Shown: piece by piece, positions 31,583-40,298 of the stretch
Numbering within the stretch: the stretch's first letter is position 1
How the letters are laid out: each line of letters opens with the position of its first letter
Assembly (NCBI RefSeq): GCF_900106845.1
Contig: NZ_LT629850.1
Coordinates: forward strand, 924,618 to 981,520
Reading direction: 5' to 3'
Length of the DNA: 56,903 nt
Source of the DNA: Romboutsia timonensis
GTDB lineage: Bacteria > Bacillota > Clostridia > Peptostreptococcales > Peptostreptococcaceae
The notes under the pieces: model-generated
What the model was told of the DNA's origin: nothing
Databases searched by the model: none
What the model saw: only the letters and a program-made list of their open reading frames with translations
Position numbers and translations under genes: made by a program

Positions 31583-32422
31583 ATGAAAAAGATTAGAATA
31601 GTAACAGATAGCTCTTGTGATTTAAATAAGGATATAGTTGAAAAATATAATATAGAAATAGTACCTCTTAATGTAGCTTTTGGAGATGATATGTATGTAG
31701 ATGGGGAGATAGAAAAAGATGAATTTTACAAAATGATGGCTAATTCACCAGTTCTTCCAAAGACATCTTGTCCTTCTCCAGAAAGATTTATGAGAAGCTA
31801 TGAAGGTGAAGCAGATGAGATATTAGTGATAACTTTAGCTTCAAAGTTATCAGGAACATATTCAACAGCAGTTCTTGCTAAAAATATGTTTGAGGAAGAA
31901 TATCCAAACAAAAAAGTTACAGTTATAGATACTGAAACAGGTTCTATAGGTCAAGGACTTTTAATAGTTAAAGCAGCACAATTAGCAGAAGAAGGAAAAA
32001 GTTTAGATGAGATAGTAAATATTATAGAATCTATAAAGAAAGATGTAGTATTTTATGGTTCATTAGAAACTTTAGAAAATGCTATAAAAGGTGGAAGAAT
32101 AAATGCTTTAGCTGGTAAGCTTATAAATGCTTTAAACTTCAAAGTTATAGTGAAAATAGGAAATGGTGAAGTTAAGCCTTGTGATAAGGCTAGAGGAGAT
32201 AACAATTCAATGAAAAAAGTAGTTGAAAATGTATGTGATTCAATACAAGAAGGAGAAGTTAAGTCATTAGCTATAGCACATGCAAATTGTTTAGATAAAG
32301 CTCTTAAAGTAAAAGAAATGATGCTTAAAAATCATGACTTTGAAAGTGTTATGATATCCGATCTAGGATCAGTTATGGGTACATATACATCAAAAGGAGC
32401 AATATTAATAAGTGTATTATAA
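31583..32422 (+). CDS. DegV family fatty-acid-binding protein
   Basis: The ATG at 31583 is chosen because GGAGTGAG lies just before it; about 279 residues. DegV/FakB-type proteins bind a fatty acid and present it to the kinase FakA for phosphorylation and phospholipid synthesis. Visible family motifs: IVTDSSCDLNKDI (N-terminal), IVPLNVAFGDDMYVDGEI, KTSCPSPERF (about 60-70, with the conserved T-S pair that contacts the lipid carboxylate), ITLASKLSGTYSTA, VIDTETGSIGQGL, and LENAIKGGRI. The FakA partner is not in the window. The divergent TetR gene and an operator-like repeat suggest repression. Confidence 0.93.
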   Translation: MKKIRIVTDSSCDLNKDIVEKYNIEIVPLNVAFGDDMYVDGEIEKDEFYKMMANSPVLPKTSCPSPERFMRSYEGEADEILVITLASKLSGTYSTAVLAKNMFEEEYPNKKVTVIDTETGSIGQGLLIVKAAQLAEEGKSLDEIVNIIESIKKDVVFYGSLETLENAIKGGRINALAGKLINALNFKVIVKIGNGEVKPCDKARGDNNSMKKVVENVCDSIQEGEVKSLAIAHANCLDKALKVKEMMLKNHDFESVMISDLGSVMGTYTSKGAILISVL

Positions 32423-32455
32423 AAAAGGTTAGCACTTGCTAACCTTTTTTATAAT
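32416..32455 (+). terminator. Terminator of degV
   Basis: Perfect 18-bp stem (32416-32433, 32438-32455) with a 4-nt loop, overlapping the stop codon. Confidence 0.92.
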
Positions 32456-32666
32456 ACTATTAGTCTCACCATAGGTTTATAAACATAAACTTCATTTACT
32501 TTTATAAATATAATAATATTATGCTATGTATAATTATTTTTAAAAGTTTAATTTTTATAATAATATAAATAAACTTGTTTAATATATTAAATAATAAATA
32601 ATATACTTTATGAAATATACAATAAAAATATATATTAATAGAATGAATTTTAATAGAAATTATTAA

Positions 32667-32701
32667 TTGTAATCTCACATTTAATATGATAATATCATAT
32701 T
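32667..32701 (+). promoter_or_regulatory. Promoter with overlapping palindrome upstream of the CBS-protein gene
   Basis: TTGTAA (32667-32672), 17-bp spacer, TAATAT (32690-32695). A palindrome AATATGATA-a-TATCATATT (32683-32701) covers the -10, a good position for a repressor. The remaining DNA between degV and this site shows nothing. Confidence 0.45.
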
Positions 32702-32734
32702 ATCTAGTAATAAAAAAGGAGGTAAAAAGTTAGT

Positions 32735-33658
32735 ATGGAATCTGATTCGCATAGGCATTCAAATCAACCAATATTAATATTTTTACTAACAATTCAAAAG
32801 AAAATAGTTTCAATCCTATCAATAATACTTAGACCATTTTTAAAAATTATTACATTTATTAAATCTAATATATTAAAAAAAGAAAATGGTAAAGTATCTG
32901 AAGAGTATATAAAGTCTTTAATATGTAAATCCGAAGAAGAAGGAATAATTCAGACTTATGAAAAAAATATGATAGAAAGTATTTTTAAATTTAATGATAC
33001 AAAGTCAAAAGATATTATGACTTCTAGAAAAGATACTTTTTCAATAAACATAGATGATGATATTGAAGAAAATATAGATAAACTTTTAAACTCTAACTAT
33101 TCAAGAATACCTGTATATAAAGATAATATCGATAATATAATAGGAATAGTTCATGTTAGAGATATACTTATACAGGCAAAAGATAGAGGGTTTGAAAATA
33201 TTAACTTAGAAGAAATAATGCATAAACCATATTTTGTTCCAACAAGTGAAAAAACTAATGAATTATTTAAAATTTTACAGAACAACAAAATACACATGGC
33301 TATACTTATTGATGAATATGGTGGATTTTGTGGTATAGTTACAATGGAAGATTTAGTAGAAGAAATTGTTGGTGATATTGAAGATGAGTATGACAAAGAA
33401 AATAATAATATTCTAAAAATTAATGAAAGAATATTTATAGTTGATTGTAGTATAGAGCTTGATGAATTTAATGAAGCCTTTAATTTAGAATTAGAAGAAG
33501 GTGAATATAATACTTTAAATGGTTATATAATAAACCAATTAGGGGAAATACCAAAATCTAATGAAAAAGTAGAAATAAAAGTAGAGAATGTTAATATAGA
33601 AGTTGTAAAAGTTAGTAATAAAAAAATTGAAAAAGTAAAAGTAAGTTATATTAATTAA
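32735..33658 (+). CDS. CorC/HlyC-type CBS-domain protein
   Basis: 307 residues, ATG behind AAGGAGGT. Residues 12-45 contain a hydrophobic stretch (ILIFLLTIQKKIVSILSIILRPFLKIITFI in the genome), then an acidic helical segment, a CBS pair at about 85-210 (IMTSRKDTFSINID, YSRIPVYKDNIDNIIGIVHVRDIL, MHKPYFVPTSEKTNELFKILQ, MAILIDEYGGFCGIVTMEDLVEEIVGDIEDEYD), and a C-terminal transporter-associated (CorC_HlyC) domain. A full DUF21/CNNM transmembrane domain is absent, as in the short CorC proteins. The role is in magnesium/cobalt homeostasis or membrane transport by family; unproven here. Monocistronic. Confidence 0.88.
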   Translation: MESDSHRHSNQPILIFLLTIQKKIVSILSIILRPFLKIITFIKSNILKKENGKVSEEYIKSLICKSEEEGIIQTYEKNMIESIFKFNDTKSKDIMTSRKDTFSINIDDDIEENIDKLLNSNYSRIPVYKDNIDNIIGIVHVRDILIQAKDRGFENINLEEIMHKPYFVPTSEKTNELFKILQNNKIHMAILIDEYGGFCGIVTMEDLVEEIVGDIEDEYDKENNNILKINERIFIVDCSIELDEFNEAFNLELEEGEYNTLNGYIINQLGEIPKSNEKVEIKVENVNIEVVKVSNKKIEKVKVSYIN

Positions 33659-33665
33659 CTTAACT

Positions 33666-33710
33666 AAAAAGAGCATGCTGGCTAAATATAAGTAAGTATG
33701 CTCTTTTATT
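33666..33710 (+). terminator. Terminator of the CBS-protein gene
   Basis: AAAAAGAGCATGCT paired with AGTATGCTCTTTT, T-rich tail. Confidence 0.85.
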
Positions 33711-33865
33711 TTAAAATAAAAACTATAAACACTTTTATTATACTTTAAAACTTAATGTAAAAAACATAAAAATATAGTGAATATTTTTAATTTAGATGGA
33801 CTTTAGTCAAGATAAATCTGATACACTGTATTTAGGAAGAATTTTTTATTAAAGGGGGGAACTTT

Positions 33866-34777
33866 GTGAAAAAATATATTGGAGAAATAGGATTATTTTT
33901 AACAACAATTGTATGGGGGATGGGGTTTGTAGGAACAAAGCTTTCCTTAGATGGAGGATTAACACCACTTCAACTAATAACAATTAGATTTTTAATAGCA
34001 TCTATTTTTATAAATTTAATATTTTATAAGCGAATAAAAGAAAATATAAGTAAAGAAGCTATTAAATGTGGAGCGATACTTGGAGCATTTTTATTTATAG
34101 CTTTTGTAGTTCAAACAATAGGACTTGTATATACTACTCCGTCTAAAAATGCATTTTTAACAGCTGTAAATGTAGTTATTGTTCCATTTATAGGATTCTT
34201 TATATATAGAAGGAAATTAGATAGAATAGGTGTAATAAGTAGTTTACTTACATTAATAGGCATTGGTATACTTTCTTTAGAGAAAGATTTATCTATTAAT
34301 ATAGGAGACTTTTTAACTATAATATGTGCTTTTGGATATGCACTACATATATTCTTTACAGGTGAGTTTACTAAAAAGCATGATCCAATAGTATTAACTG
34401 GAGTTCAATTTACAGTAACTTTTGTACTTTCTTTGATAGTTCAAATTTTACTTGGAGAAGGTAGTTTAAATGCAAATATTAAAGGATATATTGGAGCTTT
34501 ATATCTTGGAGTATTTAGTACAACTTTAGCATTCTTAGTTCAAACAATATGCCAAAAAAGAGTGGGTGGAATAAAAACAGCGATAATACTTTCTACAGAA
34601 GCAGTATTTGGAACTTTGTTTTCTATAATATTATTACATGAAGTTGTAACGGGTAGAATGATTATAGGAAGTATGATAATATTTACTTCTATTATAATGT
34701 CTGAAATAAAGTTATCTTTCTTAAAAGGGAAGAAGTTAAATTTAGAACCAGTTAATATAGAAGTTATAGAGGAATAG
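33866..34777 (+). CDS. EamA-family (DMT superfamily) transporter
   Basis: 303 residues, GTG start behind AAAGGGGGGAA. Ten membrane helices in two EamA repeats (about 5-140 and 148-285): GEIGLFLTTIVWGMGFVGTKL opens the first and DFLTIICAFGYALHIFF the second; conserved VYTTPSKNAFLTAVNVVIVP and LSTEAVFGTLFSIILLHE are typical of drug/metabolite exporters such as RhaT/YdcZ-like and RarD-type families. Substrate is not predictable. It is monocistronic, ending about 25 bp before an imperfect terminator. Confidence 0.92.
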   Translation: MKKYIGEIGLFLTTIVWGMGFVGTKLSLDGGLTPLQLITIRFLIASIFINLIFYKRIKENISKEAIKCGAILGAFLFIAFVVQTIGLVYTTPSKNAFLTAVNVVIVPFIGFFIYRRKLDRIGVISSLLTLIGIGILSLEKDLSINIGDFLTIICAFGYALHIFFTGEFTKKHDPIVLTGVQFTVTFVLSLIVQILLGEGSLNANIKGYIGALYLGVFSTTLAFLVQTICQKRVGGIKTAIILSTEAVFGTLFSIILLHEVVTGRMIIGSMIIFTSIIMSEIKLSFLKGKKLNLEPVNIEVIEE

Positions 34778-34800
34778 TTATAAATATGCAAATATAGAAT

Positions 34801-34875
34801 ATATAGTGCATTTTGAAATGATTTAGTAGATCTTTTAGATACTAATAAGATTATTTTAAGGTGCACTTTTATATA
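34801..34875 (+). terminator. Possible terminator of the EamA gene
   Basis: Imperfect long hairpin with AGTGCA near 34805 pairing with TGCACT at about 34862-34867, followed by TTTATA. The loop contains a second small stem. The DNA from here to the MarR promoter (35024) shows nothing else. Confidence 0.5.
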
Positions 34876-35023
34876 TTAGCATATTCTAAAATATGAAATT
34901 TGTGGGTAATAGATATAATTCTACAGAACGTTTAAATATAATAAAAATATATTTGAGTAAATTATAGAATTTAAACTGTAAAAGTATTTAATAATAATAG
35001 ATTACAAAAGATAATAATTTTCG

Positions 35024-35052
35024 TTTACATAAAGTTACATATTTGATACTAT
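35024..35052 (+). promoter_or_regulatory. Promoter of the MarR-ABC exporter operon
   Basis: TTTACA (35024-35029), 17-bp spacer, TACTAT (35047-35052). Confidence 0.75.
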
Positions 35053-35060
35053 ATAAATAG

Positions 35061-35087
35061 TTAGACATCTAATGATTAGAGGTCTAA
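35061..35087. promoter_or_regulatory. Putative MarR operator
   Basis: 27-bp inverted repeat TTAGACaTCTAAT-g-ATTAGAgGTCTAA with a single mismatched pair, lying across the expected +1 and ending 25 bp before the MarR ATG. Size and position are typical of an autorepressing MarR protein. Confidence 0.75.
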
Positions 35088-35111
35088 TTAATTTAAAATG
35101 GAGAGTATAAT

Positions 35112-35558
35112 ATGTTAAAAAAAAATATAAGAACAAATACACTACATGGTAGTTTAATAAGATTAAATAAAATTCATAGAAAAATGGCGAAAAGAGAATT
35201 TCAAAAAGTAGATTTAACAGAAGGAAAACCAAGATTACTAGACTTTATTATTAGCAATCCTGGTTGTAGCCAAAGAGAAATTGCATCTTGTTGTAAAATA
35301 GAGCCAGCTACAGCTACGAGTATACTATCATCTATGGAAAAAGAAGAACTTATATATAGAGAAAGAAATACAAAGGATAAAAGAATATTAAATGTATTTT
35401 TAACTGAAAAAGGAATAGAAGCCCAAAAAAAAGTTGAAAAAGTATTTTTAGAATTAGATGAAATTTGCTTTGATGGATTTTCAGAAAAAGAAAGAATTGA
35501 CACTATAAATACTTTAAATAGATTATATGAAAACTTAGCAAAAAAGAAAAAAGAATAA
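35112..35558 (+). CDS. MarR-family transcriptional regulator
   Basis: 148 residues, ATG behind ATGGAGAG. Winged helix-turn-helix with GCSQREIASCCKIEPATATSILSSMEKEELIYRERNTKDKRILNVFLTEKG (about 55-105), the MarR hallmark D-x-R pattern in the wing present as KDKR. The flanking helices form the dimer interface. It heads an operon with two ABC exporter genes, the usual setting for a drug-responsive repressor, and a strong palindrome lies at its own promoter (35061-35087). Confidence 0.94.
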   Translation: MLKKNIRTNTLHGSLIRLNKIHRKMAKREFQKVDLTEGKPRLLDFIISNPGCSQREIASCCKIEPATATSILSSMEKEELIYRERNTKDKRILNVFLTEKGIEAQKKVEKVFLELDEICFDGFSEKERIDTINTLNRLYENLAKKKKE

Positions 35559-35589
35559 TTTTAAATTAAATACGAGGAGGAGATTGACT

Positions 35590-37323
35590 TTGATAAAATT
35601 GCTAAAGTATTTAAAAGGATCAGCAATTATATGTGCAATACTTGCACCACTAACAATGTGTTTAGAAGTTGCAATGGATTTATTACAGCCAACATTATTA
35701 TCTAAAATAATTGATACAGGTGTGGCAAATGGAGACTTAAACTATGTACTTTATATAGGTATACAAATGGTTATTGCAGCAGTAGTTGGTTTAATAGCAG
35801 GATCTGCATGTTCATATTTTGCAGCAGTTGCATCTATGAACTTAGGGCAGGAGGTAAGACAAGGATTATTTGATAAAATCCAAACATTATCTTTCGTTGA
35901 GTTAGATAAACTTAAAACTTCATCATTAATAACAAGACTTACAAATGATATAACACAAGTACAAATGATGATGAATATGGCACTTAGAATGATGGTAAGA
36001 GCACCTCTTACTGCAATTGGCGGGATAATTATGGCTTATATACTTAGTCCTAAATTATCTACTATATTTTTAATAGCGATACCAATAATTACAGTTTCAG
36101 TGTTGTTTATATTAAAAAAATCATTACCATTATTCACTAAGGTTCAACAAAACATAGATAATGTAAATACTGTAATGAGGGAAAGTATACTAGGGGTTAA
36201 GGTAATAAAGGCATTTGCAATAGAAAATACTCAAAAAAGTAGATTTATAGAAGCAAACGAAGAATTAACTAATACTAGTATAAAATCTCAGAATATGAAC
36301 TTAATACTATGGCCTATGGCTACATTAATAATGAACTTAACTGTTGTTTCTGTATTATGGTTTGGTGGTAATATGGTAAATGCAGGAGATTTAGAAATAG
36401 GTAAAATAGTAGCATTTATTAATTACTTACTTCAAATAATGGGTTCTGTAGTAATGGTTATAAATATAATGATAGGTTACTCAAGAGCTAAAGCATCAGC
36501 TACAAGAATAAATGAAGTATTTGAAACTGAAACGAGTATAAAAGAAAAAGAAAATACTAAGACAATAGAAGACTTTGATATTGAATTTAAAAATGTATCA
36601 TTTAGATATAATGAACATAGTGAAAATGTATTAGAAAATATATCTTTTACTGCTAAACAAGGAGAGACTATAGGAATTATAGGATCAACTGGTTGTGGAA
36701 AAAGCTCATTTGTAAATTTAATACCAAGACTATATGATGTAAGTTCAGGTGAAATTCTAATAGGTAAAACTAATATAAAAGATATATCTTTAAGTCAACT
36801 TAGAGAAAATATAGGAATAGTACTTCAAGAAAATATATTATTTAGTGGAACTATTGAAAGTAATATAAGATTTGGTAATGAAAATGCATCTAAAGATATG
36901 ATAGTTGATAGTGCAGTTAATGCTCAAGCTTATGAATTTATTAATAATAAAGAGGATAAATTTGGTAGTGAAGTAGAACAAAGAGCTAAAAACTTATCAG
37001 GAGGACAAAAACAGCGTCTTTCAATTGCTAGAACTTTAATAAGAAATCCAAAAATATTTATAATGGATGATTCATCAAGTGCATTAGATATGGCTACAGA
37101 AGCAAAACTTCAAAACTCTATAAAAGAAACTATGAAAGATTCTACTGTTATAGTAATTGCACAAAGAATATCAGGTGTTATGGATGCAGATAAGATAATA
37201 GTAATGGATGATGGAAAAATAGCCAATATAGGAACACATAAAGAATTATTAAAAACTAGTGAAATATATAGAAGTATAGCTGTATCACAATTAGGTGAGG
37301 AGGTGCTTGAGAGTGTCGGCTAA
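35590..37323 (+). CDS. Heterodimeric ABC exporter subunit with degenerate ATP site
   Basis: The TTG at 35590 is preferred, nine bases after GGAGG (35576-35580); another TTG at 35584 is too close. About 577 residues. Six-helix ABC exporter domain (about 10-300) and a nucleotide-binding domain: Walker A GSTGCGKSS (about 362-370), signature LSGGQKQRL, Walker B FIMDDSSSALD. The catalytic Glu after Walker B is Asp (MDD) and the switch His is Gln (IAQRIS), the changes that define the non-hydrolysing site in heterodimers such as BmrCD and TM287/288. Multidrug or peptide export is likely. The partner gene overlaps its end. Confidence 0.93.
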   Translation: MIKLLKYLKGSAIICAILAPLTMCLEVAMDLLQPTLLSKIIDTGVANGDLNYVLYIGIQMVIAAVVGLIAGSACSYFAAVASMNLGQEVRQGLFDKIQTLSFVELDKLKTSSLITRLTNDITQVQMMMNMALRMMVRAPLTAIGGIIMAYILSPKLSTIFLIAIPIITVSVLFILKKSLPLFTKVQQNIDNVNTVMRESILGVKVIKAFAIENTQKSRFIEANEELTNTSIKSQNMNLILWPMATLIMNLTVVSVLWFGGNMVNAGDLEIGKIVAFINYLLQIMGSVVMVINIMIGYSRAKASATRINEVFETETSIKEKENTKTIEDFDIEFKNVSFRYNEHSENVLENISFTAKQGETIGIIGSTGCGKSSFVNLIPRLYDVSSGEILIGKTNIKDISLSQLRENIGIVLQENILFSGTIESNIRFGNENASKDMIVDSAVNAQAYEFINNKEDKFGSEVEQRAKNLSGGQKQRLSIARTLIRNPKIFIMDDSSSALDMATEAKLQNSIKETMKDSTVIVIAQRISGVMDADKIIVMDDGKIANIGTHKELLKTSEIYRSIAVSQLGEEVLESVG

Positions 37324-39133
37324 ATCAGTACCACAACCAAGGATAGGAAAAGGACCAGGAATAAATTTTGAAAAGAGTAATGAAAAATTAAATAATCCTA
37401 AAGAAACAACTTTTAGAATATTAAAATATATAGGAAATAAAAGATTATCTCTTATGCTTATATTTGTATTTTGTGTAATAACAACATTAGTAAGTATAAT
37501 GGGTACAAAATTAAATGGAGATATAGTAGATAAATATATATCAGTAGGAGATATAAGTGGTTTATTTAGAATATGTATAGTACTTGTATTTATGTATCTA
37601 GTAGCAACATTGTCTACATTTATACAAAATAGATTAATGGTAAGTATAGCTCAAAAAACTTCAGCAGAAATAAGAAAAGATTTATATGAAAAGATGCAAC
37701 ATTTACCATTAAAATATTTTGATACTCACTCAAGTGGGGATTTAATGAGTAGACTTACAAATGATATAGACAATATAAATATGACTATGTCACAAAGTAT
37801 AACTCAATTAATATCAGGGGTTATAAATATAGTAGGTATGCTTATAGCAATGCTTATGTTAAATAAAACATTGACTATAATAGGTTTAATTACAACACCT
37901 ATTACAATATTTGCAACTAAAGCTTTAATAAAATATACTCAACCATTTTTCATTAAAAAGCAAAGTGGATTAGGAGAACTTAATGGATATATAGAAGAAA
38001 TGGTATCAGGACAAAAAGCTGTTTTACTATTTTCTCAAGAAGAAAAAGTAAAGAAAGAATTTAGTGAGATAAATAAAAAGATAACTAAAAATTCAATACT
38101 AGCAGAAGCTATATCAGGATGTATGGGTCCTATAAATAACTTTATAAATAACTTAACATATTTAATATTAGCTATTTGTGGTGGAGTGTTCCTTTTAAAA
38201 GGTATGGATATAACTGTTGGGGTAATATTCTCAATAATATTATATATGAGAAATTTTAATCAACCTATAAACCAAATACTTAATATATCAAATAGTCTAC
38301 AAGGGGCACTAGCAGGAGCAGAAAGAGTATTTGAGGTAATGGATGAAGAAGCAGAAGTAGATAAACAGGATGCTATAGACGTAGAAAAATTAGATGGCGA
38401 AGTTAAGTTAGAAAATGTTGATTTCTCTTATAATAAAAATAAGAAAGTCTTAAATAAAATAAGCTTAACTGCACACAAAGGTCAAACTATAGCAATAGTA
38501 GGTCCTACGGGCTCTGGTAAAACTACTATAATAAATTTACTAAACAAGTTTTATCATATAGATAGCGGAACTATAACTATAGATGGTGTAGATATAGATA
38601 ATATAACTATGGAAAGCTTAAGAAAATCAGTTGCAGTAGTATTACAAGATACTTATCTATTCTCAGTAAGTATAAGAGAGAACTTAAGATATGGTAATTT
38701 AAATGCAACTGATGAAGAAATAATAAAGGCAGCAAAACTTGCAAATGCACATCATTTTATTATGCAACTTGAAGATGGTTATGATACTGTACTTAGCGAT
38801 AATGGAAGCAACTTATCACAAGGTCAAAGACAGTTATTAGCTATAGCTAGAGCTATACTTTCTAAATCATCAATACTTATACTTGATGAGGCTACTTCAT
38901 CTATAGATACTAGAACAGAGGTACACATACAAAATGCTATGGTTAATTTAATGGAGGGTAAAACTACATTTATAATTGCTCATAGATTAAGTACTATAAG
39001 AAATGCAGATGTTATTTTAGCAGTAAAAGATGGAGAGATAATTGAAAAAGGAACTCATGATGAGCTTTTAGAAGCTGAAGGTTTTTATGCAAATCTTTAT
39101 AATAGCCAATTTAGAAGTGGACTTAGTATATAA
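37313..39133 (+). CDS. Heterodimeric ABC exporter subunit with canonical ATP site
   Basis: The GTG at 37313 is chosen: GAGGAGG (37297-37303) lies nine bases upstream, inside the previous gene, giving an 11-bp overlap and translational coupling. About 606 residues. An N-terminal cytoplasmic extension of about 35 residues (VPQPRIGKGPGINFEK) precedes the six-helix exporter domain (about 40-320). The nucleotide-binding domain has GPTGSGKTT, LSQGQRQLL, ILILDEATSSID and IIAHRLST, all catalytic residues present. It complements the degenerate site of the partner. Probably repressed by the MarR protein of the same operon. Confidence 0.94.
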   Translation: MSAKSVPQPRIGKGPGINFEKSNEKLNNPKETTFRILKYIGNKRLSLMLIFVFCVITTLVSIMGTKLNGDIVDKYISVGDISGLFRICIVLVFMYLVATLSTFIQNRLMVSIAQKTSAEIRKDLYEKMQHLPLKYFDTHSSGDLMSRLTNDIDNINMTMSQSITQLISGVINIVGMLIAMLMLNKTLTIIGLITTPITIFATKALIKYTQPFFIKKQSGLGELNGYIEEMVSGQKAVLLFSQEEKVKKEFSEINKKITKNSILAEAISGCMGPINNFINNLTYLILAICGGVFLLKGMDITVGVIFSIILYMRNFNQPINQILNISNSLQGALAGAERVFEVMDEEAEVDKQDAIDVEKLDGEVKLENVDFSYNKNKKVLNKISLTAHKGQTIAIVGPTGSGKTTIINLLNKFYHIDSGTITIDGVDIDNITMESLRKSVAVVLQDTYLFSVSIRENLRYGNLNATDEEIIKAAKLANAHHFIMQLEDGYDTVLSDNGSNLSQGQRQLLAIARAILSKSSILILDEATSSIDTRTEVHIQNAMVNLMEGKTTFIIAHRLSTIRNADVILAVKDGEIIEKGTHDELLEAEGFYANLYNSQFRSGLSI

Positions 39134-39176
39134 TAAAAAAGATGATTCTTTATCTAAAGAATCATCTTTTTTATTA
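39131..39176 (+). terminator. Terminator of the MarR-ABC exporter operon
   Basis: Perfect 21-bp stem (39131-39151, 39156-39176), 4-nt loop, overlapping the stop codon. Confidence 0.92.
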
Positions 39177-39263
39177 ATTAACTTGTTGTGTTAGTATAAT
39201 TAGCACAACAGATTAAATAAGGATTATAAATGTAAAATTAACAAAAGAAGTAAAAATAAAGCG

Positions 39264-39293
39264 TTGATAAAAAAATGGAAAATATGCTAAAAT
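39264..39293 (+). promoter_or_regulatory. Promoter of the reverse rubrerythrin gene
   Basis: TTGATA (39264-39269), 18-bp spacer, TAAAAT (39288-39293) preceded by TGC, an extended -10. Confidence 0.65.
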
Positions 39294-39328
39294 ATGTTTA
39301 TAAATGTTTTTTATTTGATATTTATTGT

Positions 39329-39369
39329 TTAAGATATATTTTAAAGGGTATATATAAAATATATCTTAA
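39329..39369 (+). promoter_or_regulatory. Inverted repeat in the reverse rubrerythrin leader
   Basis: Perfect 15-bp arms TTAAGATATATTTTA / TAAAATATATCTTAA with an 11-nt loop, about 35 bp downstream of the promoter and 47 bp before the ATG. No T-run follows, so it is not a terminator; it could be an operator or an mRNA-stabilising hairpin. Confidence 0.5.
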
Positions 39370-39415
39370 GTAATGAAAATTACATTGATGATTATATATT
39401 AGGAGGGAGAATATT

Positions 39416-39961
39416 ATGAAAAAATTCGTATGTGTAGTATGTGGATATATACATGAGGGAGAAACTGCTCCAGAATTATGTCCAGTATGTAAAGTAGGAG
39501 CTGACAAGTTCGAAGAAATGAAAGGTGAAATGAAGTGGGCTGACGAACACAGAATAGGTGTAGCTGCTGGTGTAGACGAAGAAATATTAGAAGGATTAAG
39601 AGCAAACTTCGTTGGAGAATGTACAGAAGTAGGAATGTACTTAGCAATGAGTAGACAAGCTGATAGAGAAGGATACCCAGAAGTTGCTGAAGCTTACAAG
39701 AGAATAGCATTTGAAGAAGCAGAACATGCTGCTAAATTTGCTGAATTATTAGGAGAAGTTGTTGTTGCAGATACTCAAGCTAACTTAAAAGCAAGAGTTG
39801 AAGCTGAATACGGAGCAACTGAAGGAAAATTAAAAATAGCTAAGAGAGCTAAAGAACTAGGATTAGATGCTATACATGATACAGTTCATGAAATGTGTAA
39901 AGATGAAGCTAGACACGGTAAAGCATTCTTAGGATTATTAGAAAGACATTTCACAAAGTAA
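39416..39961 (+). CDS. Reverse rubrerythrin (rubredoxin domain first)
   Basis: 181 residues, ATG behind AGGAGGGAGA. Residues 1-35 are a rubredoxin-type Fe(SCys)4 site with two CxxC pairs ([21 protein letters not shown]). Residues about 45-181 are a ferritin-like diiron four-helix domain with Glu/His ligands ([66 protein letters not shown]). This domain order, opposite to classical rubrerythrin, defines reverse rubrerythrin, an NADH-linked peroxide and oxygen reductase that is strongly oxygen-induced in Clostridium acetobutylicum under PerR. Codon bias is strong, suggesting high expression. Monocistronic with a leader hairpin. Confidence 0.95.
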   Translation: MKKFVCVVCGYIHEGETAPELCPVCKVGADKFEEMKGEMKWADEHRIGVAAGVDEEILEGLRANFVGECTEVGMYLAMSRQADREGYPEVAEAYKRIAFEEAEHAAKFAELLGEVVVADTQANLKARVEAEYGATEGKLKIAKRAKELGLDAIHDTVHEMCKDEARHGKAFLGLLERHFTK

Positions 39962-40007
39962 TATAGATTTAAAATACATTCTTTTATAAGGATGTTGACT
40001 ATAAAGT

Positions 40008-40072
40008 AAAGTGTGTATTCTTCATTTAGATAATCAAATTAGATTATTCAAATGAAGGTACACACTTTTTGT
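40008..40072 (+). terminator. Terminator of the reverse rubrerythrin gene
   Basis: Long hairpin: GTGTGT / ACACAC outer stem and CTTCATTTAGATAATC / GATTATTCAAATGAAG inner stem, followed by TTTTT. Confidence 0.85.
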
Positions 40073-40237
40073 GTTAAATAAAAGTAAAATTCCTATCAAG
40101 TAAGCACTCATAAAAGCATTTTAGCCTATTAAAGCTATATTAAAACAAAGAAATAAAAGATTAGTGATGCTTCAATATATATAATATTTTATTTAAATAA
40201 TATGAAGTGAAACAAATGTCAAAAGTCGTATTTTTTT

Positions 40238-40246
40238 CATATTATA
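40238..40246 (+). promoter_or_regulatory. SigK-like -10 element upstream of the amidase gene
   Basis: CATATTATA fits CATAnnnTA (SigK -10), about 53 bp before the amidase start; the -35 region does not give a convincing match. Suggested by the CwlC-like nature of the gene. Confidence 0.25.
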
Positions 40247-40298
40247 TAACACCATTATATTTTTAATGGAAATTTTATATAAGAAGGAGAATTATATT

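Noticed and set aside
39185-39209. Hairpin GTTGTGTTAG-tataa-TTAGCACAAC after the exporter operon
   Set aside because: No T-run, no relation to the other repeats beyond GTTAG, and no gene context that would give it a role.
39246-39415. PerR box in front of reverse rubrerythrin
   Set aside because: No clear TTATAATnATTATAA-type match was found; the only inverted repeat has a different sequence.
40200-40262. Full SigK promoter for the amidase gene
   Set aside because: The -10 fits but no mACm -35 lies at the right distance, so only the -10-like element is listed with low confidence.
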